Shown here one piece after another: positions 36,877 to 48,800 of a stretch of 64,000 nt of DNA (within the stretch, counting starts at the first letter, position 1; every line of letters begins with the position of its first letter). Both the position numbers and the translations under genes were made by a program. The notes below the pieces were generated by a model that was not told where the DNA came from, searched no databases, and was given only the letters and a program-made list of their open reading frames with translations. Source of the DNA: Cinclus cinclus (taxonomy: Eukaryota; Chordata; Aves; Passeriformes; Cinclidae); assembly GCF_963662255.1 (NCBI RefSeq), contig NC_085071.1, forward strand, positions 3,560,701 to 3,624,700. The letters run 5' to 3'.

Positions 36877-39800
36877 ATGGACCAGTCGGTCGCCATCCAG
36901 GAGAGCCTGGCGGACGGGGCGACCTGCCGGATCGTATCCTTTGATCGGCCCCGGTGTCGCGGTGCCGCCGCGCTCCCAGCTCCGGACTGTCCCCGTCGCT
37001 CCCTCCGGGCTGTCCCAGTCCCCTCCGGTTTGTTCCCGCTGCTCCCTCTCGCCGTCCCCGCTGCCTCCCGCCGATCCCCCCCGCCGATCCCCGCTGCCTG
37101 CCGCTGTCGCAGCGTTCCTTGACCGCGGCCGCAGGCGGTTCAGGGCCTCCTGGCGTCGGGGGACAGTGTGGAGAGCCGGCTGCTGGGCCTGGTGGAGCGC
37201 CGCGGGCAGCACGCGTGGGTGCAGTACCGGAACGTGGGCCGGGCAGGGAGAGCGTCCGAGAGAGCTCTGCGGGTCCCTCACAGCCCCGAGAGCCGCCTGA
37301 GAGCCCCATCCCAAGGGCTTTCCACCAGGGTGCAGTCCTTCAGGGCAGGAGTTTGAAGGCATAGTGCCTTGATGTCATGGGTGCTCAGTGAGAACCCCAG
37401 GCCCGTGAGCCGCTCTGCTCTGCCAGTAATGTGAGGACATTTAAGAGATGGGGTGGGCAGGTGGGTGGGCACTCGGCTGAGGAGGTACTTTGGGATTTGC
37501 ATAAGGCTGTCCTAGCAGGTGCTGCTGGGTGGGATGGGGTCTGTGCTTGGCTGTTTGTGGCAGACGTGCCAGAACTGAGGAGGCTTTGCCTCCACGTGTG
37601 CTCTGTGCTTGCAGGATCTATGTGTACACTCACCGGCGGATGGCCATCACAGCTGAGGATGTCTGGCTGGAGAGAGTGATCCCCATCACACATGGGTTTA
37701 CAGTGGAAGAAGGTACTGACACACTGTGGTGGCTCAGTGGCCAGTTCCAAAGAATGGGATGAAGGGGTTTGGAGTCCATTTTCTGCTCTTCTGCTTCCTG
37801 AAATTTACAATCTGTTCTGCCTTCACTTTATTTTTTAATAGTTGTTATCCTTGGTGAAACGTGTATATGACGTGGCATCTCTGGTAGGTCCCTGTGAGGA
37901 CCAGAGTACTTAAGTCCCACCAGGCCCTAGTCAAAACTTCTGCCCAGCAGGTTTGTTCTGCCTGACTCTGTTCCTGCAGGGAATGTTTGGAGTTTGGAGA
38001 AGTTGCTGAGCTCAGTAATCTCAAAGTATCAGTGTGGTCTGCAAATCTGTTGCTTAGGTTTCAACTGATTTTTGGTTTTGTTTTTTTTTTTTTTTTTCTT
38101 TTGCAGTCGTACTGGATGGTGACCTTCACGTCATTGGTGAGTTCTGTGGTTGCTTTACTCCCGCGTTACAGGTGCTCTGGGCCCTGTGCCAGCTGCAGGC
38201 AGTGGGGCAGGAATGGGGGGTTCTTTGCCCCAGAGGATCTGATGGGGGAGGGCCTGTGCCCTGTAGCTCCTGGGGCACTTGCCATGCTGTTGGCCATTGT
38301 TAGCTCGTGCTAATGAGCATTGCCAGCCCCATCCAAACAAGGAAACCAATTTTCCGTATGTTTTTAAACTGCTACTGGAAGATTAGTTATTGCTCCTGAA
38401 CAAGCAAACTTTTTTTTTAATATATATAAATGATGATTTTTATATTTTAAGTGGCATTCTCATGTAAAATTTTGGAAAGGAACACGGTAAGAAGGCACAG
38501 GGAGATGTTGCCAAAGGCTGTGCGTGTGCACACGCACCACTGTACAGCAGAGAAACGCTCAGTTCAGGTTGTGAAGGCTTGTCAGCACGACCCTCAGGAG
38601 CTCTTTCTCCCGATGTCTTCAGGCTCGGACGTGACTGTCCAGATCAGCTCAGCAGACGATCGCCTGACGGTGCAGCTGCCTTTCGGCTCCCACACGCGCA
38701 CGTTCCTGCAGGAGCTCAGCAGGTGCAGCCCAGGTGCGAGCTCCTGGCGGGCGGATGTGACGGGCGCGTTCGGGTCGGGCGCTGCAGGTGTCGCGTCTGC
38801 TCGTCTGTCCCGCGTGTGGAACAGCGGCGTTGGCCTCTCCCCGCTCAAACTCGCCCAGCACTGTCGCGGGTCTCGATTCCCCGCGGTCAGGCATCTCGGC
38901 AGCTCCGGTCGCTGTTTGAGGGAGCAGAGGCGGCTGCTCTGCGGCCCGAGGCCGAAGGGGCTCGGGGTGCGGCTGCTGGGGGCGGGCCGGGCCGGGCCGG
39001 GGCGGGCGCTGGGGCCGGGCCGGGGCCGGGCTGGCCGTGGCTCCGAGCTGCGGGGATGTCCGCGGGCGGGCGGCCCCGCCGAGGTGAGCTGGGGGGACCC
39101 GCCGGCGTCGTTCGGGGAGGCGAGGCAGGGGCAGGGCTTGGGCTGAGCGCCCGCCCGGCTCTCCCGGAGCTCCGCGGCGCGGCCGGGCCGGGAGGCGGCT
39201 CCGTCGCGGCGCTTCGGGATCGCTCCGCGGCGGGCAGAGGGCAGCGGGCAGAGGGCACCGGGCACCGGGCACCGGGCAGCGGACGGCTCCGCCGGGAGCT
39301 GCCGCCGGCGCTCCGTGGCTTTGCCGTCCGGTGCCCGCCCCGTGCGCCCGGGTCGGCTCCGCCGGGCGAGCCGAGCTCTTCCGGAGCCTCCTCCGCTGGC
39401 TCCGCCGCCCCCGGTGCTCGGTGGCGTTTCCCGCTTTGCAGAGTGCACGCGTGAGAAGATTCAGAGCTAAAGCAATTCCTGGAAGTCAGTGTGGGGTTCA
39501 AAACCTGAATGTTGGCATTTTGCTGTTGCGTTTAGGCTGGGCTCGTCTCGTTGTATGAAGGCTGATTTAATTCTCCCCTTTGGACGCTGAGCGTGAATCC
39601 TGTTTTATCCAGGAGATATGATACATTTTCCTGCTGTACTATAATGTCACTACACATTTTTATCATTAATGCCTTTTATTACTTCTTGAATCTCATTTAA
39701 CTGCAAATCCTGTGCAATTGAGATCTCCTATAATCTCTGCATGTTGCTCTCTGTTTCTGTGCTCAATTCAATTATCGAACAAGGTCATTATTCCACTTCA

Positions 39801-42800
39801 GAGTGCTACATATAGATCGCTCTGACTGCAGAAATCTGTGGCTAGATATAAATTTATCTAAAGGAATCAGCCTTTTTCCAAAGCTAATCTCTTTCTTAGG
39901 AGAATCCTACCTAAAGCTGATTTCTCCCCATGAGGTTAGAATGCAAGGTGTCATGTATAACTCTGATCTTTGGATCAGGTAGCAGTTGTGTCAGCAGCAG
40001 GCTCACACGTCTAACCATTCTGCAATAATGCCTTCTGCATACTGGCAAGTGGCAGGGACCCATGGAACTAATAAAGCCTGGGAATCTGCTCTTTTCTTGG
40101 CACAAAAGTAACCATTGCCCTTTGAGGTGAAGGTTCAGGTTGGTTCCTGTCACTCACTCTCAAGGGATGTTGCATGGTTGTTATTGGGAGAGTTTGCAGA
40201 GGTCCAAGGTGTAGTGATTGAGTTCTCAATGCCCATGGAGAGACTGCTGTGTGGCAGGTCCCTGGGCCCTCACTTCCCAGTGCATCTCTGTGTGTTCCTG
40301 GTCAATTCTGCTTGACTTGAGCTGTGTGATCTGCAGTGAGGTTTCAGTCATGTGCTCTTCTGAGTCCAAGCTCTGATAAATCCTCTTACACAGTCTATTC
40401 TCAGAAGGCTCTTGGGCAGAAGAGGTTTTCCAGGCTGAGAGTTTGGCCACTGCTTGCTATCTGGTTTCTATCCCGAAGTACTGCAAGTCCTTTTTCTGTT
40501 CTGTGTTCTTGTTCTGCAGAATGTTCTGTGACAGCATCTTAATTTTTTCTGGGTTGTATTCACTGGAGGAGAAGCTCAGCTGAACGCCTGGAACCCAACA
40601 TTTTTAACAATTTCTACATCATCATTAGATTTGTGTGCTAATGAGCATGATTTTAGGATTGCTGGTTCTGCATCTTAAACACTGAGACCTCCCCCAGAAT
40701 CCTGTTTTTTATCTGTTATTTTGCAACTTGTAGGAGCAGAATATTGTAACTGAAACAAAATGCTGAAAAACTGGTCAAATCTTGCTAAGGTAGTGTGATG
40801 TGTTTAGTGTCACTCCTGTGGTTAGTTCGATTTGTGTGGTAGCAGCCCTGTTACTGTTTTAGGAATGTGCAGTTTGCGTTGAGGCAGATGTTTCTGCTGA
40901 GGCTCAGTGAGTCTGTGGTGTGACCCTTTATGGCCCTCGAGGTGTCTTGACACCTGTGCCTTGCTGGGTACTTGCAGATAGGTAGAGACCCTTTAAATGA
41001 TGGGATTTGTTTGTTTCTCCTTTCCCCCCTTCTCTTTGTATTTCCTGTCTTGCTTCAGAAATGAAAAATCTGCTATTAACATAAATTTTTCAGATTCCTG
41101 GGGTAGAGCCCTGCTAAGTCCTGCTTCAGCTTAGCTGTGAAGGAGAGCCAGCAGCAAGTGCTCCCACACAGACAGTGGTTGTGCTGCTCTCTGTGGCTCC
41201 TGTCATTTGTTCCTCTGCAGGGGAAGCTGCATCATTGCAGTACAGTTGGGTCAGAGTAAGCTAAATCTGTCAGATGGCTGAAAGAGAGACTGGGGGGGTA
41301 CTTTGTTTTTTCACACAAATCTAAATTATTTTCTACCCACGGATTTTTGCCGGTGTTTACATAAGCATGTTGATAAATTGAAGAACACTTTGTGTTTAAA
41401 GTGAAACTTTGTTGTTTTTTTTTTTTTCCAGAAGCAGTTGGCTCTGAAGGTATCAAACAAAATGGAAAAAAAGCTGCAGTCAGTCAGAGCTCCAGCCATG
41501 ACAGCACTGATAGAGGTACTCCCAGGTCAGTGCACGGAGGTGAGGGGGTCTAGAGCAGAAGCTGACAACTTTTTGAGATGAGAATCTGCAGGTTCTAGTT
41601 AAGAGAGAAAAAAGTTTATAAGCATGCTGTCAAAACATTAGTGGAAATTTCATTCCAGTCCCTCAGAGACAATCCTTCCAGTCCCCTGTTTGGGCATATT
41701 TTGGCTGTTTAGGGAGACAAGACCTGCTAGCATTGTTTATTTTGAATTCAGAGAGCTTTGGCTTGGAGCCACTAGGTCTCATAGATACACTCTTAAAATG
41801 TTACAGTTTCATTTTCCAGTTCCCATGACTTTGTGGACCCTGATGCAAATCATTCAGAGTCTGTCCGTGTGCTGTCCTTGGCACTGGTATGCAGGTTGCT
41901 GATCTTAAATTTATACCATCCAATTGCTGGTGGGAATTCCCAAGCTGTGGCATTACTCCTTTGCAAAAGGACTTGGCAGAGCCAGGAGACACAAAGTAAA
42001 ACCACCTCTACCTGCACTCACTCTGGGCAGAGCTGGATGATCTCTACCACAAGGCTTTATAAACACAGTTCTTCATTCTCTGGCTGAGGTCAGAAAGAGC
42101 AGAGGCAGAGGGAGATGAGATTTCCCTCTCCTTGCTTCAGTAAGCAGGAAAGATGTACAGATTTTGTATCATTTTCCAGGTGTGAGTAAGGCCTGCTCTG
42201 CATCAACAGGCTTCACCAGGATGGTGAAAACCATTTGTAATTTTAGTTAGTTAAACTGGTTTTGTCTGGAGATCTCAACCCCGCTAAGAAATGCTCCTTT
42301 CAGGCTTCTTGGGTTATCCCAAATGTTATCTGTCTTTAGTGAACAGACAGAAAAATGTGAATTAAGGCCTCAGTGGCAGAAATATGCTGGTTAGGGTTTG
42401 GGGATAGCCTGGGCTTTATCTGCAGTTTTGCTTTCATTTGCAGGCAAAACAAACTCAAGCCTGAAGTGAGAACTGAACAGGTTCGGGCCTCCCGTGTCAT
42501 GGCTTCGAACAAGGCCTCAATCTTATCAGAACCAAAGTTTGGACTCAGAGATACTATTGTTAAATCCCAGCTTGTACAAATGCAGGACTCCTACACACAC
42601 ATCCAGATCTACAGGTAATGATCATTCCTGTGAAGAACTTACTTTTCTGGGTTCTTAGCGTTGTCTGTCAGAATAACTCATCTGTTATTTCACCCTGGGT
42701 CTCCACAAACAGGAAATTCTGTAGAAAAGTATGATCCATACTTTGCAGAACAGTTTTTTTTTTCCACCTTTAGGTATGAGAAGAGCAGAATTTCATTAAT

Positions 42801-45800
42801 GTCTCTATCAAGACTTGCCTCATGGTTCTTGTGGAGGAAATGGCCTTTTTGAAATCACTTTTTTCTGTGCTTATTTTAGACAGTGTCTGGAAATGCATCA
42901 GCTCTGTGCACTCCAACCTTCTCCGTCTCTACTTCTCTCCACTGTTTATTTCTGTAGTTGTTCCAATAAGTTCATAAGAAAGATCTTGAGTGAAATATTA
43001 GAACCAAAACTTTACTGTGTTTGAAATAGTTTTATGCATCTCATTCTGTGAATTTATAATTTCAAACTGCTGCTGCACAGCTGTAGCCTTGTGTTTTTTC
43101 TTTAACAATTTATACTTTACTTTTGTGTCAGTGTAAAACAATGTGTCCTTCTGTAAAAAATGTGTCTGTAAAGAGGAAGCTCTAGCTAAATCATTTTAGG
43201 GATTTAAACTTTGTCACCTTTCTTAATTTCCCCTAGCAGCATGTTAGTTATATGGAACATTATTTAGGTGGTTAATAGCAGTTCTATTTCCTGGGCTCTG
43301 GAGTTTGCAGCTCTGGGATTCTGTGACTGTCTTGGCAGGGTTTTTGTCGGGACATACAACGTGAACGGTCAGTCGCCCACAGAGAGCCTCCAGCCTTGGC
43401 TGAGGTGTGATGCTGAGCCTCCAGACATTTACTGCGTGGGGTGAGTGTCTGTACCTGGCCCATCCTCACAAACCTGGGCTGTGCTGGCAGATCTGTCACC
43501 CAGAGGAGTTCAGCCAGGACACCACAGGAATGTTGGCACTGGTGCAGTGCATTGCACAGCTCCAGGGTGGGTGTGCCCACAGCCAGTAGGGTTTGGCCTC
43601 TCAGTGTTACCAAATCCTTAATGCCATTTGATGTCATAATGACAGTAATTTAGATTTACATTTAACATACATCTATGATCAGCATAACTGAATTAGAGTT
43701 TTCAGTTATGAATTTAGTGAGAATAAGCTGGTTTAGTTCTTTCCCAGAGAAGGGGTTGCAGAGTTATAAACAAGTGCATGCATCCACGGGTTCATTCCTC
43801 TAACACAGTTTCCAGGAGCTTGATCTGACTAAAGAAGCCTTCTTTTTCAATGACACACCGAAGGAAGAAGAATGGTTTAAAGCTGTAACTGATAGTCTAC
43901 ATCCAGATGCCAAATATGCAAAGGTAAATGTGACCTTTGGGGAGGTTTTTGTGTGGAATCATTTTCCACTTGGCTCTCTTTTCCCTTTGCTTTCTCTTGT
44001 TCTCAGTGGCTGTGTCTTCAGAGGCTGTGCAGGTTCTATAGGGAGTGTTTCTGTGCAGGGTGCTGAGGCAGGGACAGGATGGGAAACAGAGCCAGGCTTC
44101 CCCACTTAAAGTGAGCTCCTGCTGTCTTGGGGAAGGAGAACAGGGAGTTTTGTATCTTCTTCTGTGTCTGGAAGAACTGCCTACAATGTATGGTGGAATG
44201 AATTGTGAAGGTCTTTTGGTAGAAATACTGCTTATGCTTTAGCTCCTGCTCCACGGGTCTGCTTTGTCTCTTGTCTCTGTTGTTGAAGGGAATCTCCTTC
44301 CATGAGTATGTCTGTGCTGTAGCTCTTGCTTTGGGCTTCATCTTCCTTTTCTGATGTTGCTTCCAACTCCTTCCTGGGCTGTGCTGCTGGAGGCCTGTGC
44401 ACTGTGAGCCCTGCTGGTGCACTGGATGATCCTGAAACTTTAATTTTGGTGACCCATATTTTGGATGGATGTGCCTTCTCCCAGCAAACCTCTTCCATTA
44501 CAGCATTGAATAGACCAATTACAGCATTGAAAAGACCAGGGTCTTTTTTTCAGGTGAAACTTGTGCGGCTGGTGGGGATCATGCTCCTGTTGTATGTGAA
44601 GGCAGAACTTGCTGTGAACATCTCCGAGGTGGAAGTTGAGACTGTGGGAACTGGAGTCATGGGGAGAATGGTAAGAATGGCAACTGTGCATGAGAAGGTT
44701 TAGGGTTTTGGACTGATAGGGATTTGGAAGAGCCTCCCCTTTTCCTTGGATGCAATGGTCATTCCTCCAGCTAAGGGGTGTGGCTGCCTCTAGAAGCAGA
44801 TAGTCTATCCCCATGCCAGCTCAGGGCACTGCAAGAGGGACCTGCCAGGTGCTCACCGATGTTCAAAGCAGTAATCACTAATGAGGATTTTCAGCCTATT
44901 CCTTCCTCCAGAATTAAACAGTCTGTCTTAAAGTCTTCTGTCTTGTCCACTGCTAGTAACTCATCTGCAGTGCAGAAGCTTCTGACCAATGCCTTTGTCT
45001 TTCTCTTTCAGGGTAACAAAGGTGGTGTTGCCATCAGGTTTAAATTCCATAACACCAGCATGTGCATTGTGAATTCTCACCTCGCAGCTCACACAGAGGA
45101 ATACGAGCGGAGGAACCAGGACTTCAAAGACATCTGCTCTCGGATGCAGTTCTGCCAGTCGGATCCAAATTTGCCCCCTCTCACTATTGGCAAGCACGAG
45201 TATGCTTCCCATCTGGCTGTGGGAATCATGGCATGTGCAAGGGAGCACTCTGTGAATGTGCTGGGGTTGAGGAGGGGGCCCAGTGGCATAAACGTCAGCT
45301 GGAGGGGCCAGAAAAGCTTTACCTGGTTTGGACAGGACTCACCCACACAGTTCTGACACCTTATGCTCTCTCAAACCTTATTTTATTCCTGAGCCTGGAG
45401 TGAGGACAGGGCAGGAATAAGCACTGACTTCCCCAGCTGTGGAATTCAAACACTGTGGAACAGTAACAGCACCAGTCATTAAGGAATAGTGACAAACATG
45501 CAGAACAGTGATTAATAATGGAAAAAATAGAAAAGGTAGCTTGTCTTTTAAGTTTTCACTGTTGTTATTCCTGATGAGAGCAGCTCACTAGGGGATTGTG
45601 ATGGGGAGAACCCCGGAGCTGCAGAGTGGAGCTGCTGTCCATGGCCAGCTGCACATTTGGTGTATATTCTCTTTCAGTGTGATCCTATGGTTGGGGGACC
45701 TCAACTATCGTCTGGAGGAACTGGATGTAGCAAAAGTGAAGCAGCTTGTAGAGGAGAAAGCATTTCTAGAGCTTTGCCAGTATGACCAGGTACTGATGTC

Positions 45801-48800
45801 TCACCTACCTGCACATGGTGCTGAGGGTGCTCAGTACAAACCACACAATTCCTTGGCCTTTTCTGTGCTCAGTGTCTCCCTTTTATTCCATATGGAAATT
45901 GTGCTTGGGATTAGCTAAAATTAAAGTTTTCATCTTTTCTTCTTTTGTAGCTGAAGAGGCAAATGAAGGCAAATGCAGCCTTTGAAGGCTTCACAGAAGG
46001 AGAGATCTCTTTCCAGCCAACATACAAGTATGATGCTGGCTGTGATGACTGGGACACAAGGTACAGTGATTGTCTCAGATGTGATGCTACAAATGGCTGA
46101 TGTTATCACTGAAGGAAGTAAAAACAAGGCTAAAAAATATTGCAGATCTAATGGCTGTAAATAGGAACAGTTCTGAGATTATTTCTGATTCTCTCCCTTT
46201 GCTCCAAAATTCATCTCCTGTTTACATCTATTTACGTTGTTTTTCTCCCACAGCTATTTATCAGATACTCCTAATATTTTTTCCAGTAATAATCCTAGTT
46301 TCCTCTTAGAGTGTACAAAATTAATGAATCCTTTTAGCTAGTTCCATTATTTTTTGTCTAGTTTGTTGTTTTTTTTCCCAAGTAAAATTTTTAGGATCTT
46401 ATTTTTGCTGATCTCTCCTGTACCTGCTCAGATGAGACCAACCAGGGTTGACATGGAGTCAGCTGTGCTGTTCTTCAAAAGCCTGTTAGAACCATCCTTC
46501 CTGTGATGCTCTATACACAGAGCAGCTTGTCCAGTCTTAGCAAACCAGGAACTTCAGCTGCAAGTGCAGAAATTAAATCTGTGTGGCTGTCAGTGAAAAC
46601 AGTAAATGCAAACTTTAAATGTAGAGCCTGAGTTTTTATTTTTCATGGCTTTCATGGTCAAAAACACCTGAGTATTGCTTTGTATGTTAATTGTATCTTG
46701 CATCTTTGAAGAAGCAGGAAGTCAAGCATGAGCTAGAGATATCTTATATAGACACTCAAAGTTTTTATATGCAAAGAAACTGTTAAAAATACCACTTTAA
46801 CAGAGAACGTGCTCCAGGCCATAGCAGGAAATCCTGATTTCTGGGTGAGCAGTGTCCTGCCCCATGTTGTTACTGCATCTCAGTCATGCCTGGATGTTGA
46901 TATTTTCCCCTCTGTTTTAGTGAGAAGTGTCGTGTTCCAGCATGGTGTGATCGGATACTCTGGAAAGGGCAGAACATTGCCCAGCTGAGCTATCGCAGCC
47001 ACATGGCTCTGAAGCTCAGTGACCACAAGCCAGTGAGCTCTGTGTTTGATATTGGGGTAAGTATGTCAGTGCTGGATGAAGTAACTCTGCTGACCTCATC
47101 CCCTGGGTGCTGATTTCTCTTCCTGCTTCTATGGCATCCGCAGAGAACAATGGCTTGAAAGGGCTGGATCAGATATGGAGATGGGATTGTTGTACACAGT
47201 AAACAAGGGTTGTGTAAATGATACTGCAGTTAAGTTGGACAAGGCCTGAATATCTGTTGGTGTTCTTTGGGAACAGAGTAGTGTGTTGTTAAATTTCTTA
47301 TTTTTTCTAAAGGGAAAAAAAAGGTTGATCTAGGACTGATTGAGTGACTCTCGTTACTTATGGCAAGGTCCTTTACTGTTGGATGATGAGAAGATCTTGG
47401 AGATCAGTGCTCCAAGCAGCTCTTCCCATTCCCTGTGCTGTATACTGTAGTGTTCTGCTAAAATCAACTTACTTCCCAGGTTTCCAGCTGTGTTCCAGCT
47501 GTCCTGCAGAGGCACAGTCAACGCTAGCTGGTCCAGTGTGTGTCCTTTTCAGGTGAAGGTTGTGAATGAAGAGCTCTATCGAAAAGCCTTTGAGGAAATA
47601 GTCCGCTCCCTGGATAAGCTGGAGAATGCCAACATTCCCTCAGTGACTCTGTCCCGCAGAGAGGTAGGCCATGGTCATGTGCCAGCACTCCCTGAGGGAA
47701 CTGAGCAACCCTAGACCCCAGCAGTAGAAGATAGATTCTAGACCCTTGGGTCCGGTTCTAAAAAGTAGAATATTTTGACTTCCAGCTGTTCTCTTTACAA
47801 GCCCTAGGAATCTTTGTTCCTGTTGAGATGCTGGTGAATTCCAGTCGCAGTACAAGGCTAAAACAAGGGTGTGTCATTCCCTGAGGTGGGAAGAGAGAAA
47901 GTAAAAAGGTGGTTTGTGACCCTTGCTCTGACTTGTGCTTTCAAACATAAAATGTAAGATTGTGAGGATCTGGAGAAGGTCACAAACCAGCATTTGCTTT
48001 GTGCGTTGGGACTATAAAGATAAGCCCAGGAGACATCTGAGGCTGCAGCTATCTCATTCTCAATTTTATTGTGGTTATTTGAGGGCAGCATTTGTTTAAA
48101 CGGGCCCCCTGATGCAAAGGACTTTGGCATTCAGAGTAAGCGTGATCCTATGCAGTCCTGGAAGAGATGGGAGTGGGAGCAAGGGGTTAATCTAGTTGTC
48201 TTGCTGCTTTATAATTGAACCATAGGGCAGGAATTGCTGCTCAGCAAGGTGGGATCGGTGATGACGTTGACTGATATTTGTTCCTAGATCCATTTTGAGG
48301 ATGTTAAGTACATGCAGCTGCAGGTAGAGCGGTTCACAATCCGCAATGGCCAGGTGCCCTGCCAGTTTGAATTTATCAGCAAACCAGATGAGAAAAACTA
48401 CTGCAAGGAGTGGCTGACTGCTAATCCAAATAAGGGCTTCTTGCTCTCAGGTGAGCTCCTCATTTTTCCCATGTTAATGAGCTGACATTTACCCCTTCTG
48501 GCTTAGTTCCTTCTACAGTTCTGAGAGTGCTGTGCCTGTTTGCAGGCTGTTGGTCTAATACTGGTTGTAACTGAGTCTGGGTTTTTTATCATCTTCTGGC
48601 AGATGCTGAGATCACAATTGAGCTGGAGGTATTTGTTAATAAATCAACAGCTACTTGCTTAAACTCTGGAGAGGAAAAGCTTGAAGATATCTTAGTCTTG
48701 CATCTTGTCAGAGGGAAGGATTATTTTTTATCCATAACAGGCAACTATTTGCCAAGTTGCTTTGGGACTCCCATCCACACACTGTGTTACATGAGGGAAC

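Larger units (their letters stand above)
36540..37260 (+). promoter_or_regulatory. CpG island promoter of INPP5B
   Basis: Dense CpG and very high G+C spanning INPP5B exons 1 and 2 and about 330 bases upstream of the ATG. It includes a GTGCC/ATTCC pentamer run at 36583-36640. A housekeeping-type promoter is inferred. Confidence 0.7.

Noticed and set aside
37215..37233. INPP5B exon 2 ending at the later donor after QYRN
   Set aside because: That donor is phase 0 and would break the frame into exon 3. The donor after 37214 is phase 2 and gives [11 protein letters not shown], matching the known family sequence.
36118..37362. 414-residue minus-strand open frame over the INPP5B promoter
   Set aside because: G+C-rich CpG island with few stop codons by chance; low-complexity Arg/Gly/Pro composition, no domain, and it overlaps INPP5B exons 1 and 2.
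38579..39501. Several 200-290-residue frames on both strands over the internal CpG island
   Set aside because: All are Ala/Gly/Pro/Arg-rich, mutually overlapping and without homology; best explained by base composition.
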